Source: Streptacidiphilus sp. ASG 303 (GTDB taxonomy: Bacteria; Actinomycetota; Actinomycetes; Streptomycetales; Streptomycetaceae). From it: DNA of 57,521 nucleotides. The position numbers and the translations under genes were made by a program. The stretch lies in the NCBI RefSeq assembly GCF_020991365.1, contig NZ_JAJLRA010000033.1, positions 1-57,521 on the forward strand, in the 5' to 3' direction. The notes under the pieces are model-generated. The model was given only the letters and a program-made list of their open reading frames with translations. It was not told where the DNA came from and did no database searches. Shown piece after piece: positions 17,811-26,509 of this stretch (positions are counted from its first letter, which is position 1; every line of letters begins with the position of its first letter).

Positions 17811-19047
17811 CGCCCGCGCAGGGCCGGGCAGCGCAGCCCACCAGGGGCCGCGGGCCCGGCCGTGCGACGCGGGTTCGGCTCCCGGGCAGCGCACCGCGGT
17901 GCCCGGGTGGCGGAACCCGTGCCTCCCCGCGGGGAACAGCAGGCCGGTGTGCGGCGGTCCGGACCAGTCCGGCAGCCCGGGCAGCCGGCCAGGCGGTGTC
18001 GGACTCACCTCGGAGGAGCACCACCGGACCGGCCGGGCCCTCCGCGAACCGCACCGGCAGGTGCCCGTCGGAGGCGGCGCGGCGCCGCGGCCACGAGTCG
18101 ATCAGGCCTCCGTGCAGCGAGATGCGCGGTCATGGGTGCCACCGGTGCGCCGAGGGGCGGGGTCGGGCACCGGGGAGCGGAGGGCGGCCGCTACGGCTCC
18201 GACCCGGCGAGCACCGGCGGGAACGCCGTCCGGCAGCTGTACCGGCTCGCCGAGCGCGCCACCCGGGCAGGCGTCGGCGGCCATCGGCCCACTGCCGTCC
18301 CAGGGCATGCCGGGGTGGCCCCTCCCCACCGGCAGGCTCGGCCGCCGTCCGGGGGGGGATCCAGGGGCCCGTCAGGAAGGCGTGGGGGCTCGCGGGTCCG
18401 CGAACGGCCTTCGGACCCTCGGTCGCGCCGCCCGCCAGAGGGGCCGCCGGGCGGTGTTCCGCCCCGGTGCCGGGCTCGTCCAGGACGGTCCGACGCAGCG
18501 ACCTCACGTCCGTCCCGCGCACCACGGAGCCGGAGGAGCGCGACCGGAACGGGAAACACCCGCGACCGCCCCGGTCGGGCCGGCCATCCTGCCAGGGGCG
18601 GACCGGTCACGCCCGGGGCCGGGACGCCATTTCACCGGCGGCGGGTATTTCGGCCGAGCGGCGCACGGAGGCGGGCCGACCGGGGCGGGCACCGGAGTCC
18701 GGACACCGAGACCGGAGGGAGCGTTCGCCCGCGATCGAAGGGGGCGAAGAATCATCTGCGCAGGTGACCTTCGAGGGCGAACCAGAGGCCTTCCACGGGA
18801 CCGGTCCCCAGAAGTGACCGGTGTTCGCCGGGGTGTCGGCGCCGACCCGAAGAGACTGGTTGACATGTCTCTGTCGGTGGATCATGCTGGTGGTGAGCCT
18901 GAGGGCGGCGGGGTCGATGGTGTCCATCTCACCGAAGAGACAGGATTTTGACCAAACGTCGGCCCGGAATAGGCAGCCGAAGACCTCATCGGGTCTCCGT
19001 TGGATCGGCTCACCTTTCCCATCCGTCAAGAGAATGTGGAGGGTCCC
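17811..19047. other. 1.2-kb gap between operons
   Basis: I recognise no intact gene in this stretch. A minus-strand reading at about 17830-18010 (GLLFPAGRHGFRHPGTAVR) faintly resembles an aldose-epimerase-like block, so a decayed gene is possible. There is an 8-G run at 18351-18358, which could hide a frameshift. The last 200 bases are less GC-rich and carry a direct repeat (separate entry) and a TTGACA at 18861-18866, suggesting the promoter region of the second operon. Confidence 0.4.
18846..18944 (+). repeat. Direct repeat in the presumed promoter of the second operon
   Basis: CCGAAGAGAC(T/A)GG occurs at about 18847-18859 and again at about 18932-18944, 85 bases apart, about 100-200 bp upstream of the ATP-grasp gene. 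The first copy is followed at once by TTGACA. Repeats of this kind often bind a pathway regulator; which one is unknown. Confidence 0.4.
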
Positions 19048-20304
19048 GTGGCGAAGCGCCATGTCCTTTTCGTGAACCTTCGGAGAATTCAAAGGGAAGG
19101 CCTCGAATCCCTTCTCGCGGCCCGTCGCCTCGGATATGGTGCAGTACTCCTCGGGCGTTCCGTCCCGGAATTCGCGAAGCCGCTCGTGGATGAGTTCCAC
19201 CAGGTCGACACCTACGACCGGGAGGCCTCCCTGGCGGCCGCCAGGGAGCTCGCGAAGAGCTACGACCTGGTCGGCGTCGTCAACTTCACCGAGGTGGACG
19301 TCCAGCTGGTCTCGGCGATCGCGGCCGACCTCGGCCTGCGCGGGATGTCCGAGACGGCCGCGCTCCGGGCCCGCAACAAGTACGCGATGAAGGAGGCGCT
19401 GCGCCACCTCGGCGGCGTACTCCCCCGCTTCGCCCGGGTCACCGGCCTGGACGAGCTGCGCACTGCGCTGGACGAGGTCGGGCTGCCGGCCGTCGTCAAG
19501 CCTACCGGCGCCTCCGGTTCCAAGGGCATCTTCGAGCTGCGCGAGCAGGCCGACCTGGAGCCGGCCATGGCGCGGCTGGCCGGCATCGCCCGGCCGGACT
19601 TCGACCCGGTGTTCCGCCAGTTCGGCGCGGAGTTCATCGTCGAGGAGTTCCTGGAGGGCGACGAGCTGAGCGTCGAGGGCTTCGTCTCGGACGGCGAAGT
19701 GCACGTCGTCACCATCACCGACAAGGTGACCAGCGTCCCGTACCACCTGGAGCTGTCCCACAAGGTCCCCAGTGCGCTGCCCGCCGACGCCTGGGCGGAG
19801 ATCACCGCGACCACCAAGGACATCGTGGCAGGCCTGGGCTTCGACCACTGCGCCTTCCACCTGGAGGCCAAGTGGGGCGAGCGAGGCCTGCGGTTCATCG
19901 AGATCGCCGCCCGCCCGGCCGGCGACTACATCGGCTCACACCTGGTGCCGCTGGCCACCGGCGTCGACTACTTCGAGAACGTCATCCGGGTCGCCACCGG
20001 GGACCCGCTGCGCCTGGAGCACGATCGACGGATGAACGCGGGCCTGCGGTTCGTGCTCGCCGGGCAGGCCGGCCGCTTCGAGGAGGTCGGCGGCCTCCAG
20101 GGGCTCTGCGAGCAGGCGGGCGTCGACCACGTCTTCTACGAGGTCCCGGCAGGCGCCGAAGTCGCCCTGCCACCGCAGAACTTCGGCCAGCAGCGGGTGG
20201 CCGCAGTGATCGCCCGGCACGTCGACCGGGCCGGACTCGAGGATCTGCTGGACCGGGTGCCCGCCGAGGCGGTGGCCCGGATGACCGCGGTCGACGGCGA
20301 GTAG
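19048..20304 (+). CDS. ATP-grasp ligase
   Basis: A 418-aa ATP-grasp enzyme. The nucleotide-binding segment AVVKPTGASGSKGIF lies near residues 147-162, FIVEEFLEGDELSVEGF near 195-212, and the metal-binding strand RFIEIAARPAGDYIGSHL near 280. ATP-grasp enzymes form amide, ester or peptide bonds through an acyl phosphate. GTG 19048 has GGAGGG four bases upstream. First gene of the second plus-strand operon, ahead of the hydrazine-forming genes. It could activate a carboxylate of the lysine- or hydrazine-derived intermediate, or form a carrier amide; the acceptor is unknown. Confidence 0.85.
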   Translation: MAKRHVLFVNLRRIQREGLESLLAARRLGYGAVLLGRSVPEFAKPLVDEFHQVDTYDREASLAAARELAKSYDLVGVVNFTEVDVQLVSAIAADLGLRGMSETAALRARNKYAMKEALRHLGGVLPRFARVTGLDELRTALDEVGLPAVVKPTGASGSKGIFELREQADLEPAMARLAGIARPDFDPVFRQFGAEFIVEEFLEGDELSVEGFVSDGEVHVVTITDKVTSVPYHLELSHKVPSALPADAWAEITATTKDIVAGLGFDHCAFHLEAKWGERGLRFIEIAARPAGDYIGSHLVPLATGVDYFENVIRVATGDPLRLEHDRRMNAGLRFVLAGQAGRFEEVGGLQGLCEQAGVDHVFYEVPAGAEVALPPQNFGQQRVAAVIARHVDRAGLEDLLDRVPAEAVARMTAVDGE

Positions 20305-20350
20305 TCGCCGTGGCGGCCTCAGTGTGCGCCCTGGTGCGGGGGCGGCGCTC

Positions 20351-21505
20351 GTGAGGGCGGCGCTGGTGGGGTGCGGGCAGATGGGCCGGGCCGCCGCGTA
20401 CGCCCTGGCGACCGGCCCGGACACCACCGAGCTGACGCTGGTCGACCGGGACCGCGAGCAGGCCGAGGAACTTGCCCGCTGGCTGGCCGGGTTCGGCGAC
20501 CGACCGGTCCGGATCGAGGCCGATCCGGCCGACGCGCTCGTCGGACGGGACGCCGTCGCCACGGCACTTCCGTGGGCGGCGACCCGGGCGGTGATCCGCA
20601 CTGTGGTGCGCACCGATCCGAGGGTGCCGGTGGCGAGCATCACCCGGCCGCCGACCGAGGAGCTCCCCGGTCTCGACGCCTGGTTCAGGGCAGCCGGCGC
20701 CACCGTGCTGCTGCCGCTCGGGCTGGAACCGGGCCTCACCGAACTGCTCGCGGTGCACGTGGCCGAGCGTCTGGACCGGGTCGAGGCGCTCGAGATCCGC
20801 TGCGGCGGCGTGCCCCGGCAGCCGCGGGAACCGCTCGGCTACACCGCCTTCTTCGGCGGTGAGAACGACCACCATCTGCCGATCGCCCAGCGTGAGGCAC
20901 TGGCTCTCAGCCGTGGCCGGAAGGTGCGACACGCCCGGTTCTCCGGGATCGAGACGCGGGACGTCGACGGGGTGGGCCGTCTGGAGGCCTACCACGACGG
21001 CATGGCCCCCTGGCTCGGCGAGCACCCTCTGCTGCACGGGGCCGACTGCACCCAGAAGACCCTGCGTTGGCCCGGCTTCGCCCAGGCCGTCTCCGGCCTG
21101 GCCCGGCTCGGGCTGCTGGCCGAGGAAGCCGTGGACGTCGACGGCGTCGAGGTTCCGCCCAAGCGGGTGGTCGAACGAGTGCTCGCACCCCAGGTGCGCG
21201 CCCGCCCCGGCGACCGGGACCTGGTGGTCCTGGAGGTGACCGCGCACGGCCGCCTGGGCGGTGCGCAGGCCAGCCTGCGCAGCACCGTCCTGGACACCGC
21301 GGACGAGGCGACCGGCCTCTCCGCGATGGCCCGCACCACCGGGTTCGCACTGGCCGGGGCGACCGGACTGCTCGCCGGGCGGTCGGTCACCGGACCCGGC
21401 TGGCACAAGCCGCACCGCACCCTGTCCGCCGAGCAGTTCGACGGACTGATGCGGTCGCTCACCGACCGGGGAGTGACCTGGCTACCGGCACACGAAATCG
21501 GCTGA
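20351..21505 (+). CDS. Saccharopine-dehydrogenase-like NAD(P)-dependent oxidoreductase
   Basis: A 384-aa protein with dinucleotide motif AALVGCGQMGRAAAYAL at the N-terminus and the saccharopine-reductase block LPLGLEPGLTELLAVHVAE near residue 130. Saccharopine is N6-(glutaryl)-lysine. If the neighbouring cupin-MetRS enzyme joins N6-hydroxylysine to glutamate, its product is an aza-analogue of saccharopine with an N-N bond, an obvious substrate for this fold. That link is inference. Start GTG 20351, 46 bases after the ATP-grasp stop, with only a weak G-rich site upstream. Confidence 0.8.
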   Translation: MRAALVGCGQMGRAAAYALATGPDTTELTLVDRDREQAEELARWLAGFGDRPVRIEADPADALVGRDAVATALPWAATRAVIRTVVRTDPRVPVASITRPPTEELPGLDAWFRAAGATVLLPLGLEPGLTELLAVHVAERLDRVEALEIRCGGVPRQPREPLGYTAFFGGENDHHLPIAQREALALSRGRKVRHARFSGIETRDVDGVGRLEAYHDGMAPWLGEHPLLHGADCTQKTLRWPGFAQAVSGLARLGLLAEEAVDVDGVEVPPKRVVERVLAPQVRARPGDRDLVVLEVTAHGRLGGAQASLRSTVLDTADEATGLSAMARTTGFALAGATGLLAGRSVTGPGWHKPHRTLSAEQFDGLMRSLTDRGVTWLPAHEIG

Positions 21506-21537
21506 CGCAGCACCCCAGTGACTACGGGAGAGACAGC

Positions 21538-22869
21538 ATGAGTGAGATGCCGGAGACTTTCGATCTGGTGGGTGTCGGCATAGGTCCTTCGAACCTGAGC
21601 CTCGCGGCGCTGACGTCGGGGGAACCGGGCCTGTCGAGCGTCTTCGTCGACCACAAGGAGCGGTTCGAGTGGCACCCCGGCCTGATGCTGCCGGACGCCG
21701 AGATGCAGGTCCACTTCCTGAAGGACCTGGTCACTCCGGTCGACCCGACCAACCCGTTCTCCTTCCTGGCCTTCCAGGTGGACACCAAGCGGCTGTACCG
21801 GCTGCTGGTGACCGGCCGGTCCAAGGTGCCGCGCCGGGAGTTCGAGCAGTACTGCCAGTGGGTGGCGGCCGGCCTGGACAACCTGCGCTTCGGTGTGCGG
21901 GCCGAGAACGTCGAGTGGAGCGGTGACGCCTTCGTCGTCCACACCGGCAACGGGCTGTTCCAGGCGCGCAACCTGGTGGTGGGCACCGGACTGGCGCCGC
22001 GGCTGCCGCACACCCTGCGCGGCCGGGATCCGGAGCGGGTCTTCCACACCGACCAGCTGCTCCGGCGGCCGCGCGACTTCGCCGGCAAGCGGGTCGCCGT
22101 GGTCGGAGGCGGGCAGAGCGGTGCCGAGGTGGTCAACTACCTGCTGACCGGCGAGGACCGCCGCCCCGAGCAGATCCTCTGGGGCACGCGGCGGACCAAC
22201 CTGCTCCCGCTGGACGACAGCCCGTTCGTCGACGAGCTCTACCTGCCGGACTACAGCCATCACTTCTACGGCCTGCCGGAGCAGGAACGCGAGGAGACCG
22301 TCCAGCGCCTGCGCCTCACCAGCGACGGCATCTCCATCCCGCTGCTGGAGAGCCTCTACCGCCGGATCTACGACGCGGACCTCCTGGAGGGGCGCGGCCG
22401 GAGCTGCCGCATCCTGCTCGACCACACCCTGGAGGACCTGGAGGAGACCGACGAGGGACTGGTCGTCCACTGGTGCCCGACCCGCGGCGGCAAACCGGTG
22501 CGGGAGGCGGTGGACATCGTCATCTGCGCCACCGGCTACGAGCACGCCATGCCGGACCTGCTGCTCGGCCTCAAGGACCGGCTCGAGATCAGCGACGGCC
22601 TGCCGGTGGTGGGGCCGGACTTCAGCCTCCGGTGGGACGGTCCGGCGGAGAACCGCATCTTCGTCCAGAACGCCGCACGGCGGGAGTACGGAGTCGCGGA
22701 CCCCAACCTCAGCCTGCTCGCCTGGCGCAGCGCGATGATCACCAACAGTCTGCTGGGCCATCGGCGCTACGACACCGGATCGGTGAGCACGGCCCTGGAC
22801 TGGGCCCCCTCCGGTCCGCAGGAGGAGGACGACGCACCCGTCGGACTCGCCCTGCGCATCGGGCGCTGA
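21538..22869 (+). CDS. L-lysine N6-hydroxylase (IucD/PvdA/SidA-type flavin monooxygenase)
   Basis: A 443-aa class B flavin N-hydroxylase. FAD motif GVGIGPSNLSLAAL is near residue 12, the conserved HFLKDLVTPVDPTNPFSFLAF near residues 60-80, NADPH motif VVGGGQSGAEVVNYLL near residue 190, and the C-terminal ATGY. The family hydroxylates the side-chain amine of lysine or ornithine. Directly downstream is the cupin-MetRS fusion that uses N6-hydroxylysine in known hydrazine pathways, so lysine is the likely substrate. ATG 21538 has GGGAGAGA before it; it lies 32 bases after the saccharopine-dehydrogenase-like gene. Confidence 0.92.
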   Translation: MSEMPETFDLVGVGIGPSNLSLAALTSGEPGLSSVFVDHKERFEWHPGLMLPDAEMQVHFLKDLVTPVDPTNPFSFLAFQVDTKRLYRLLVTGRSKVPRREFEQYCQWVAAGLDNLRFGVRAENVEWSGDAFVVHTGNGLFQARNLVVGTGLAPRLPHTLRGRDPERVFHTDQLLRRPRDFAGKRVAVVGGGQSGAEVVNYLLTGEDRRPEQILWGTRRTNLLPLDDSPFVDELYLPDYSHHFYGLPEQEREETVQRLRLTSDGISIPLLESLYRRIYDADLLEGRGRSCRILLDHTLEDLEETDEGLVVHWCPTRGGKPVREAVDIVICATGYEHAMPDLLLGLKDRLEISDGLPVVGPDFSLRWDGPAENRIFVQNAARREYGVADPNLSLLAWRSAMITNSLLGHRRYDTGSVSTALDWAPSGPQEEDDAPVGLALRIGR

Positions 22870-22975
22870 GCCACCGGGCTCCGGGACACCGGCCGCCGCA
22901 CAAGCACCGAAGACACCGAGCGAGCACCAACGACTCCGAGAGAGGAGCCGGGGGCGAGTCCACCCCCACGACACG

Positions 22976-25009
22976 ATGGACATCGTGACCGTTCCACGCA
23001 CCGTCGACGAGCTGAACCTGCCGGACTTCGTCCGCAGCGTCCAGCCGGCCTGGGCCCGGGACCCCGAACTCCCTGTCAACGTTCGCAGGGTGACCCTGCG
23101 ACCCGGGGAGACCACGGCCCCGCACAACCACCACGACATCGAGGTCTGGGTGATCCTCGACGGCAACGGCGAGGTCACCTCGGACGGCGAGACCGTGCCG
23201 GTGGCTGCGGGCGACGCGCTGCGCATCCCGCCGCTGAGCGTGCACACCCTGCACAACCCGTCCGAGGACCGGCCGCTGTCCTTCCTGACTCTCTGGTGGG
23301 ATGATCCGGCCGCACTGGACGCCGAGCACGACCGGCGCGCCGCCCGCACCGTGGGTACCGGGCGCCCCGTCCTGCTGCTGCCCTCCTTCCCGACGCCCAA
23401 CGGCGAGCTCCACCTGGGTCACCTGGCCGGGCCGTTCCTCAACGCCGACCTGCTGCGCCGCGGCCTGGCCGGCCGGGGCACCCCGGTCCGGCTCCTGCTG
23501 GGCACCGTCGGGCACCAGAGCCAGGTCGCGGCCGCCGCCCGGGAACAGGGGCTGACGTTCTACCAGCTGGCGGAGCGCAACACCGACGCGATCCAGGAGG
23601 CGCTGGCCGCCGCCGGGATCGAATGGGACGTCTTCGTCCGGCCGTCCTCCCCGCGCTACCCGCAGGTGGCCCTGGAGGTGTTCGAGCGGCTGCGCGCCGA
23701 CGGGACGGTGACGGCGAGGACCGTCCAGGCCAACTACTGCGCACCGTGCGGGACCTACCTGTTCGAGGCGTTCGTCGCGGGGTCCTGTCCGCACTGCGGC
23801 TCGCGGGACACCGCAGGCATCGAGTGCGAGGCCTGCGCGCTGCCCTTCGCCGACGACGAGCTGGTGGACCCGAGCTGCCGCGCCTGCGGGACGCCGGCCG
23901 AGCAGCGCGGCCTCACCCGCTACTACATGCCGTTGGAGCCGCTGCGGGCCCGGCTGGCCGACTACCTGCGGTCGGTCTCGATGAGCGCCCGGCTGCGATC
24001 CTACGTGGACCGGGTGCTGGCCGGGCCGCTGCCCGACCTGCCGGTGAGCACCGTCGCCACGGACGGCGTCCCGCTGCCCCCCGACCCGTCCGGCGGCACC
24101 GACGGCCAACGGATGTACTCGGCCTTCGAACTGGCCGCGCGCTTCGTCACCGCGGTGGACGACCTGGCGGTCCAGCAGGGCCTGTCCGGCTGGGAGGAGT
24201 ACGCCGAGACCGAGGCGCCGCGCACGGTGCTGTTCTTCGGCTTCGACAACGCCTTCCTGCGCGCGGTGGTCTTCCCCGCCGTCCTGGGGGCCTTCACCGA
24301 CAAGCTGGCGCTCGCCGACACCATGGTGTGCAACGAGTTCTACCTGCTCGACGGGCAGAAGTTCTCGACCGGGCGCAAGCACGCGATCTGGGGCCGGGAC
24401 GCCTTCCGCCCGGAGACCAGCGACCAGCTTCGGCTCCACCTGGCCGCCACCAGTCCGGACATCCGGCGCCGGGACTTCGCCGTCGCGGGCTACCGGGAGT
24501 TCGTCCGCTCCGAGCTGCTCGGCGAGTGGGAGAGCTGGCTGGTCTCGGTCGACGGCCGACTGCGCAAGCACTTCGACGGCGTGGCGCCGGAGGCGGGCAG
24601 CTGGAACGTCGAGGCCGAGCAGTTCTACGGCCGGATCCGCGCCTTCGCCACCCGACTGGCGAACGCCCTGCAGCCGGAGGGCTTCTCCGCCCGAACCGCC
24701 GCCGGCGCACTGCGCGAGTTCGTGGCCGAGGCCCGCCGGTTCACCGAGATCTGCGAGGACGTCCTGCTGGTGCAGCCGGTCTCGGCCACCGCGAGGACCT
24801 GCATGGCCCTGGAACTGGCAGCCGTCCGAGCCGTGGCAGTGGCGGCCGAGCCGCTGATGCCGGGGCTGGCCGCCCGCCTCGCGCAGCAGCTGGGCGAGAG
24901 CGGTCCGGCGGCCGGCGACGCTCCCGTGCGGTGGGTCACGCCCGGCACCGCCGTCGCCCTGACCGGCCCGTACTTCTCCGCGGACGCGCTGACCGGCCCC
25001 GCGCACTGA
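22976..25009 (+). CDS. Hydrazine synthetase: cupin fused to methionyl-tRNA-synthetase-like domain
   Basis: A 677-aa fusion. Residues about 1-120 are a cupin (PHNHHDIEVWVILDGNGE; HTLHNPSEDRP). The rest is class I MetRS-like: HIGH counterpart HLGH at residues 146-149, two zinc knuckles between about 254 and 310 (CAPC/CPHC and CEAC/CRAC), a KMSKS-like KFSTG at 462-466, and a helical tail. This architecture matches enzymes shown to join N6-hydroxylysine to an amino acid through an N-N bond (Spb40 with glycine; the pyrazofurin enzyme PyrN with glutamate). It activates the amino acid with ATP instead of charging tRNA. The start lacks a clear ribosome-binding site; GTG 22985 is an alternative. Confidence 0.92.
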   Translation: MDIVTVPRTVDELNLPDFVRSVQPAWARDPELPVNVRRVTLRPGETTAPHNHHDIEVWVILDGNGEVTSDGETVPVAAGDALRIPPLSVHTLHNPSEDRPLSFLTLWWDDPAALDAEHDRRAARTVGTGRPVLLLPSFPTPNGELHLGHLAGPFLNADLLRRGLAGRGTPVRLLLGTVGHQSQVAAAAREQGLTFYQLAERNTDAIQEALAAAGIEWDVFVRPSSPRYPQVALEVFERLRADGTVTARTVQANYCAPCGTYLFEAFVAGSCPHCGSRDTAGIECEACALPFADDELVDPSCRACGTPAEQRGLTRYYMPLEPLRARLADYLRSVSMSARLRSYVDRVLAGPLPDLPVSTVATDGVPLPPDPSGGTDGQRMYSAFELAARFVTAVDDLAVQQGLSGWEEYAETEAPRTVLFFGFDNAFLRAVVFPAVLGAFTDKLALADTMVCNEFYLLDGQKFSTGRKHAIWGRDAFRPETSDQLRLHLAATSPDIRRRDFAVAGYREFVRSELLGEWESWLVSVDGRLRKHFDGVAPEAGSWNVEAEQFYGRIRAFATRLANALQPEGFSARTAAGALREFVAEARRFTEICEDVLLVQPVSATARTCMALELAAVRAVAVAAEPLMPGLAARLAQQLGESGPAAGDAPVRWVTPGTAVALTGPYFSADALTGPAH

Positions 25010-25166
25010 CCCGGCCCGTACCGGCCGCCTGCGCCCGACCCCACGTACCCGGCCCCCGGCGCCGACCCGGTGCCGAGGCCGGCGATCCGCTGCACCCTGC
25101 ACCGAGACCGCTCCTGTTCCACCCTGCCCGAGATGCCCTGCCCTGCCCGATTCCGAAGGGTTACCC

Positions 25167-26435
25167 GTGAACACCGAGAAGTCCGCCGCCCTGTACGCCC
25201 GCGCCGTCGAGGTCATGCCCGGCGGCAACAGCCGCACCGCCGTCTACAGCTCCCCCTACCCCGTCTACGTCCGTTCCGGCAGCGGCGCCCGGGTCACCGA
25301 CGTCGACGGTGTCGAGCGGATCGACTTCCTGAACAACAGCACCACGCTGATCCACGGCCACGCCCACCCGGAGATGGTCGAGGCCATCGCAACGGCGGTC
25401 GGCCACGGGACCAGCTTCGGCATGCCCACCCCGGTCGAGGTCGAGTACGCCGAGGCGCTGTCGGCCCGCAACGAGACCTTCGAGCACGTCCGCTTCACCA
25501 GCTCCGGCACCGAGGCCGTGATGATGGCCGTCCAGGCCGCCCGTGCCTTCACCGGCCGTCCGAAGATCGCAAAGATCGCCGGCGCCTATCACGGCGCCTA
25601 CGACGCCGTCGCGGTCAACAACGACGGCTCGGGCAACCTGATCAGCCACGCCGTCACCGGCAACCCTCAGGGCGTCGTGGGCAACACCGTGGTCATCCCG
25701 TTCAACGACCCGGAGGGCTCGCTGGAAGTGCTGCGCAAGCACGCCGACGAGCTGGCCTGCGTGCTGATCGACCCGGTGCCGTGGCGGATCGGCCTGCTGC
25801 CCGCCGAGAAGGAGTGGCTGGATGCGCTGCGGGAGTTCTGCGACACCAGCGGCGCCCTGCTGGTCTCCGACGAGGTCGGCTCCTACCGGGTGGGCTACCA
25901 CGGCGCGATGCAGCTGCTCGGCGGCGAGGCCGACATCACCGTGATGGGCAAGGTCATCGCCGCCGGCATGCCGATCGGCGCCGTGGCCGGCCGCCGCCGC
26001 TTCATGAGCGTCTTCGACCCGAGCAAGGGCAAGCCGGCCCTGCCGCACTCGGGCTCGTACAACGCCAACCCGGTCAGCATGAGCTCCGGCATCGCGTCGC
26101 TGCGCCTGCTCACCCCGGAGGCGCACGAGCGGATCGGCCAGCTCGGCGAGCAGGCCCGGGCCGCGATGCGCACCGTCCTCACCGAGGCGGGCCTGGACTG
26201 GGAGGTGAACGGCCTCGGCTCGCTGTTCCGGGTGGTCGCCAACAGCACCCCCGCCGGATACGACAGCGCGGCGACCGCGATGAAGGCCCTGTACTGGAAG
26301 CTGCTGGAGAACGGCATCCACCTCGGCGACAGCGGCCTGGGCTGCATCTCCACCCCGATGGGCGAGGAGGAGATCTCCGAGTACTCCGCGGCCTTCGCCA
26401 AGAGCATCGACCAGGTCCTGGCCGAGGGCCACTGA
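25167..26435 (+). CDS. Class III PLP-dependent aminotransferase (glutamate-1-semialdehyde aminomutase-like)
   Basis: A 422-aa fold type I PLP enzyme: TSSGTEAVMMAVQAAR (phosphate cup), AGAYHGAYDAV, LLVSDEVGSYRVGYHG (PLP-binding Asp), and Schiff-base lysine K262 in VMGKVIAAGMPIGAV. The closest family by pattern is HemL-like GSAM. GSAM moves an amino group between adjacent carbons, and relatives act as ordinary aminotransferases. It could install the 4-amino group of the pyrazole precursor (inference). GTG 25167 has GAAGGG upstream. It follows the hydrazine synthetase by 157 bases. Confidence 0.88.
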   Translation: MNTEKSAALYARAVEVMPGGNSRTAVYSSPYPVYVRSGSGARVTDVDGVERIDFLNNSTTLIHGHAHPEMVEAIATAVGHGTSFGMPTPVEVEYAEALSARNETFEHVRFTSSGTEAVMMAVQAARAFTGRPKIAKIAGAYHGAYDAVAVNNDGSGNLISHAVTGNPQGVVGNTVVIPFNDPEGSLEVLRKHADELACVLIDPVPWRIGLLPAEKEWLDALREFCDTSGALLVSDEVGSYRVGYHGAMQLLGGEADITVMGKVIAAGMPIGAVAGRRRFMSVFDPSKGKPALPHSGSYNANPVSMSSGIASLRLLTPEAHERIGQLGEQARAAMRTVLTEAGLDWEVNGLGSLFRVVANSTPAGYDSAATAMKALYWKLLENGIHLGDSGLGCISTPMGEEEISEYSAAFAKSIDQVLAEGH

Positions 26436-26509
26436 CACGGGCCCGCGTCCGGTGCGGGCCGCGGCCACGTCCGCGGCCCGCACCGGAACAGCCCTGGGAG
26501 GTCGCACCG

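Noticed and set aside
22976-25009. Second housekeeping methionyl-tRNA synthetase
   Set aside because: The N-terminal cupin, the adjacent lysine N6-hydroxylase and the altered KFSTG loop fit a hydrazine synthetase, not tRNA charging.
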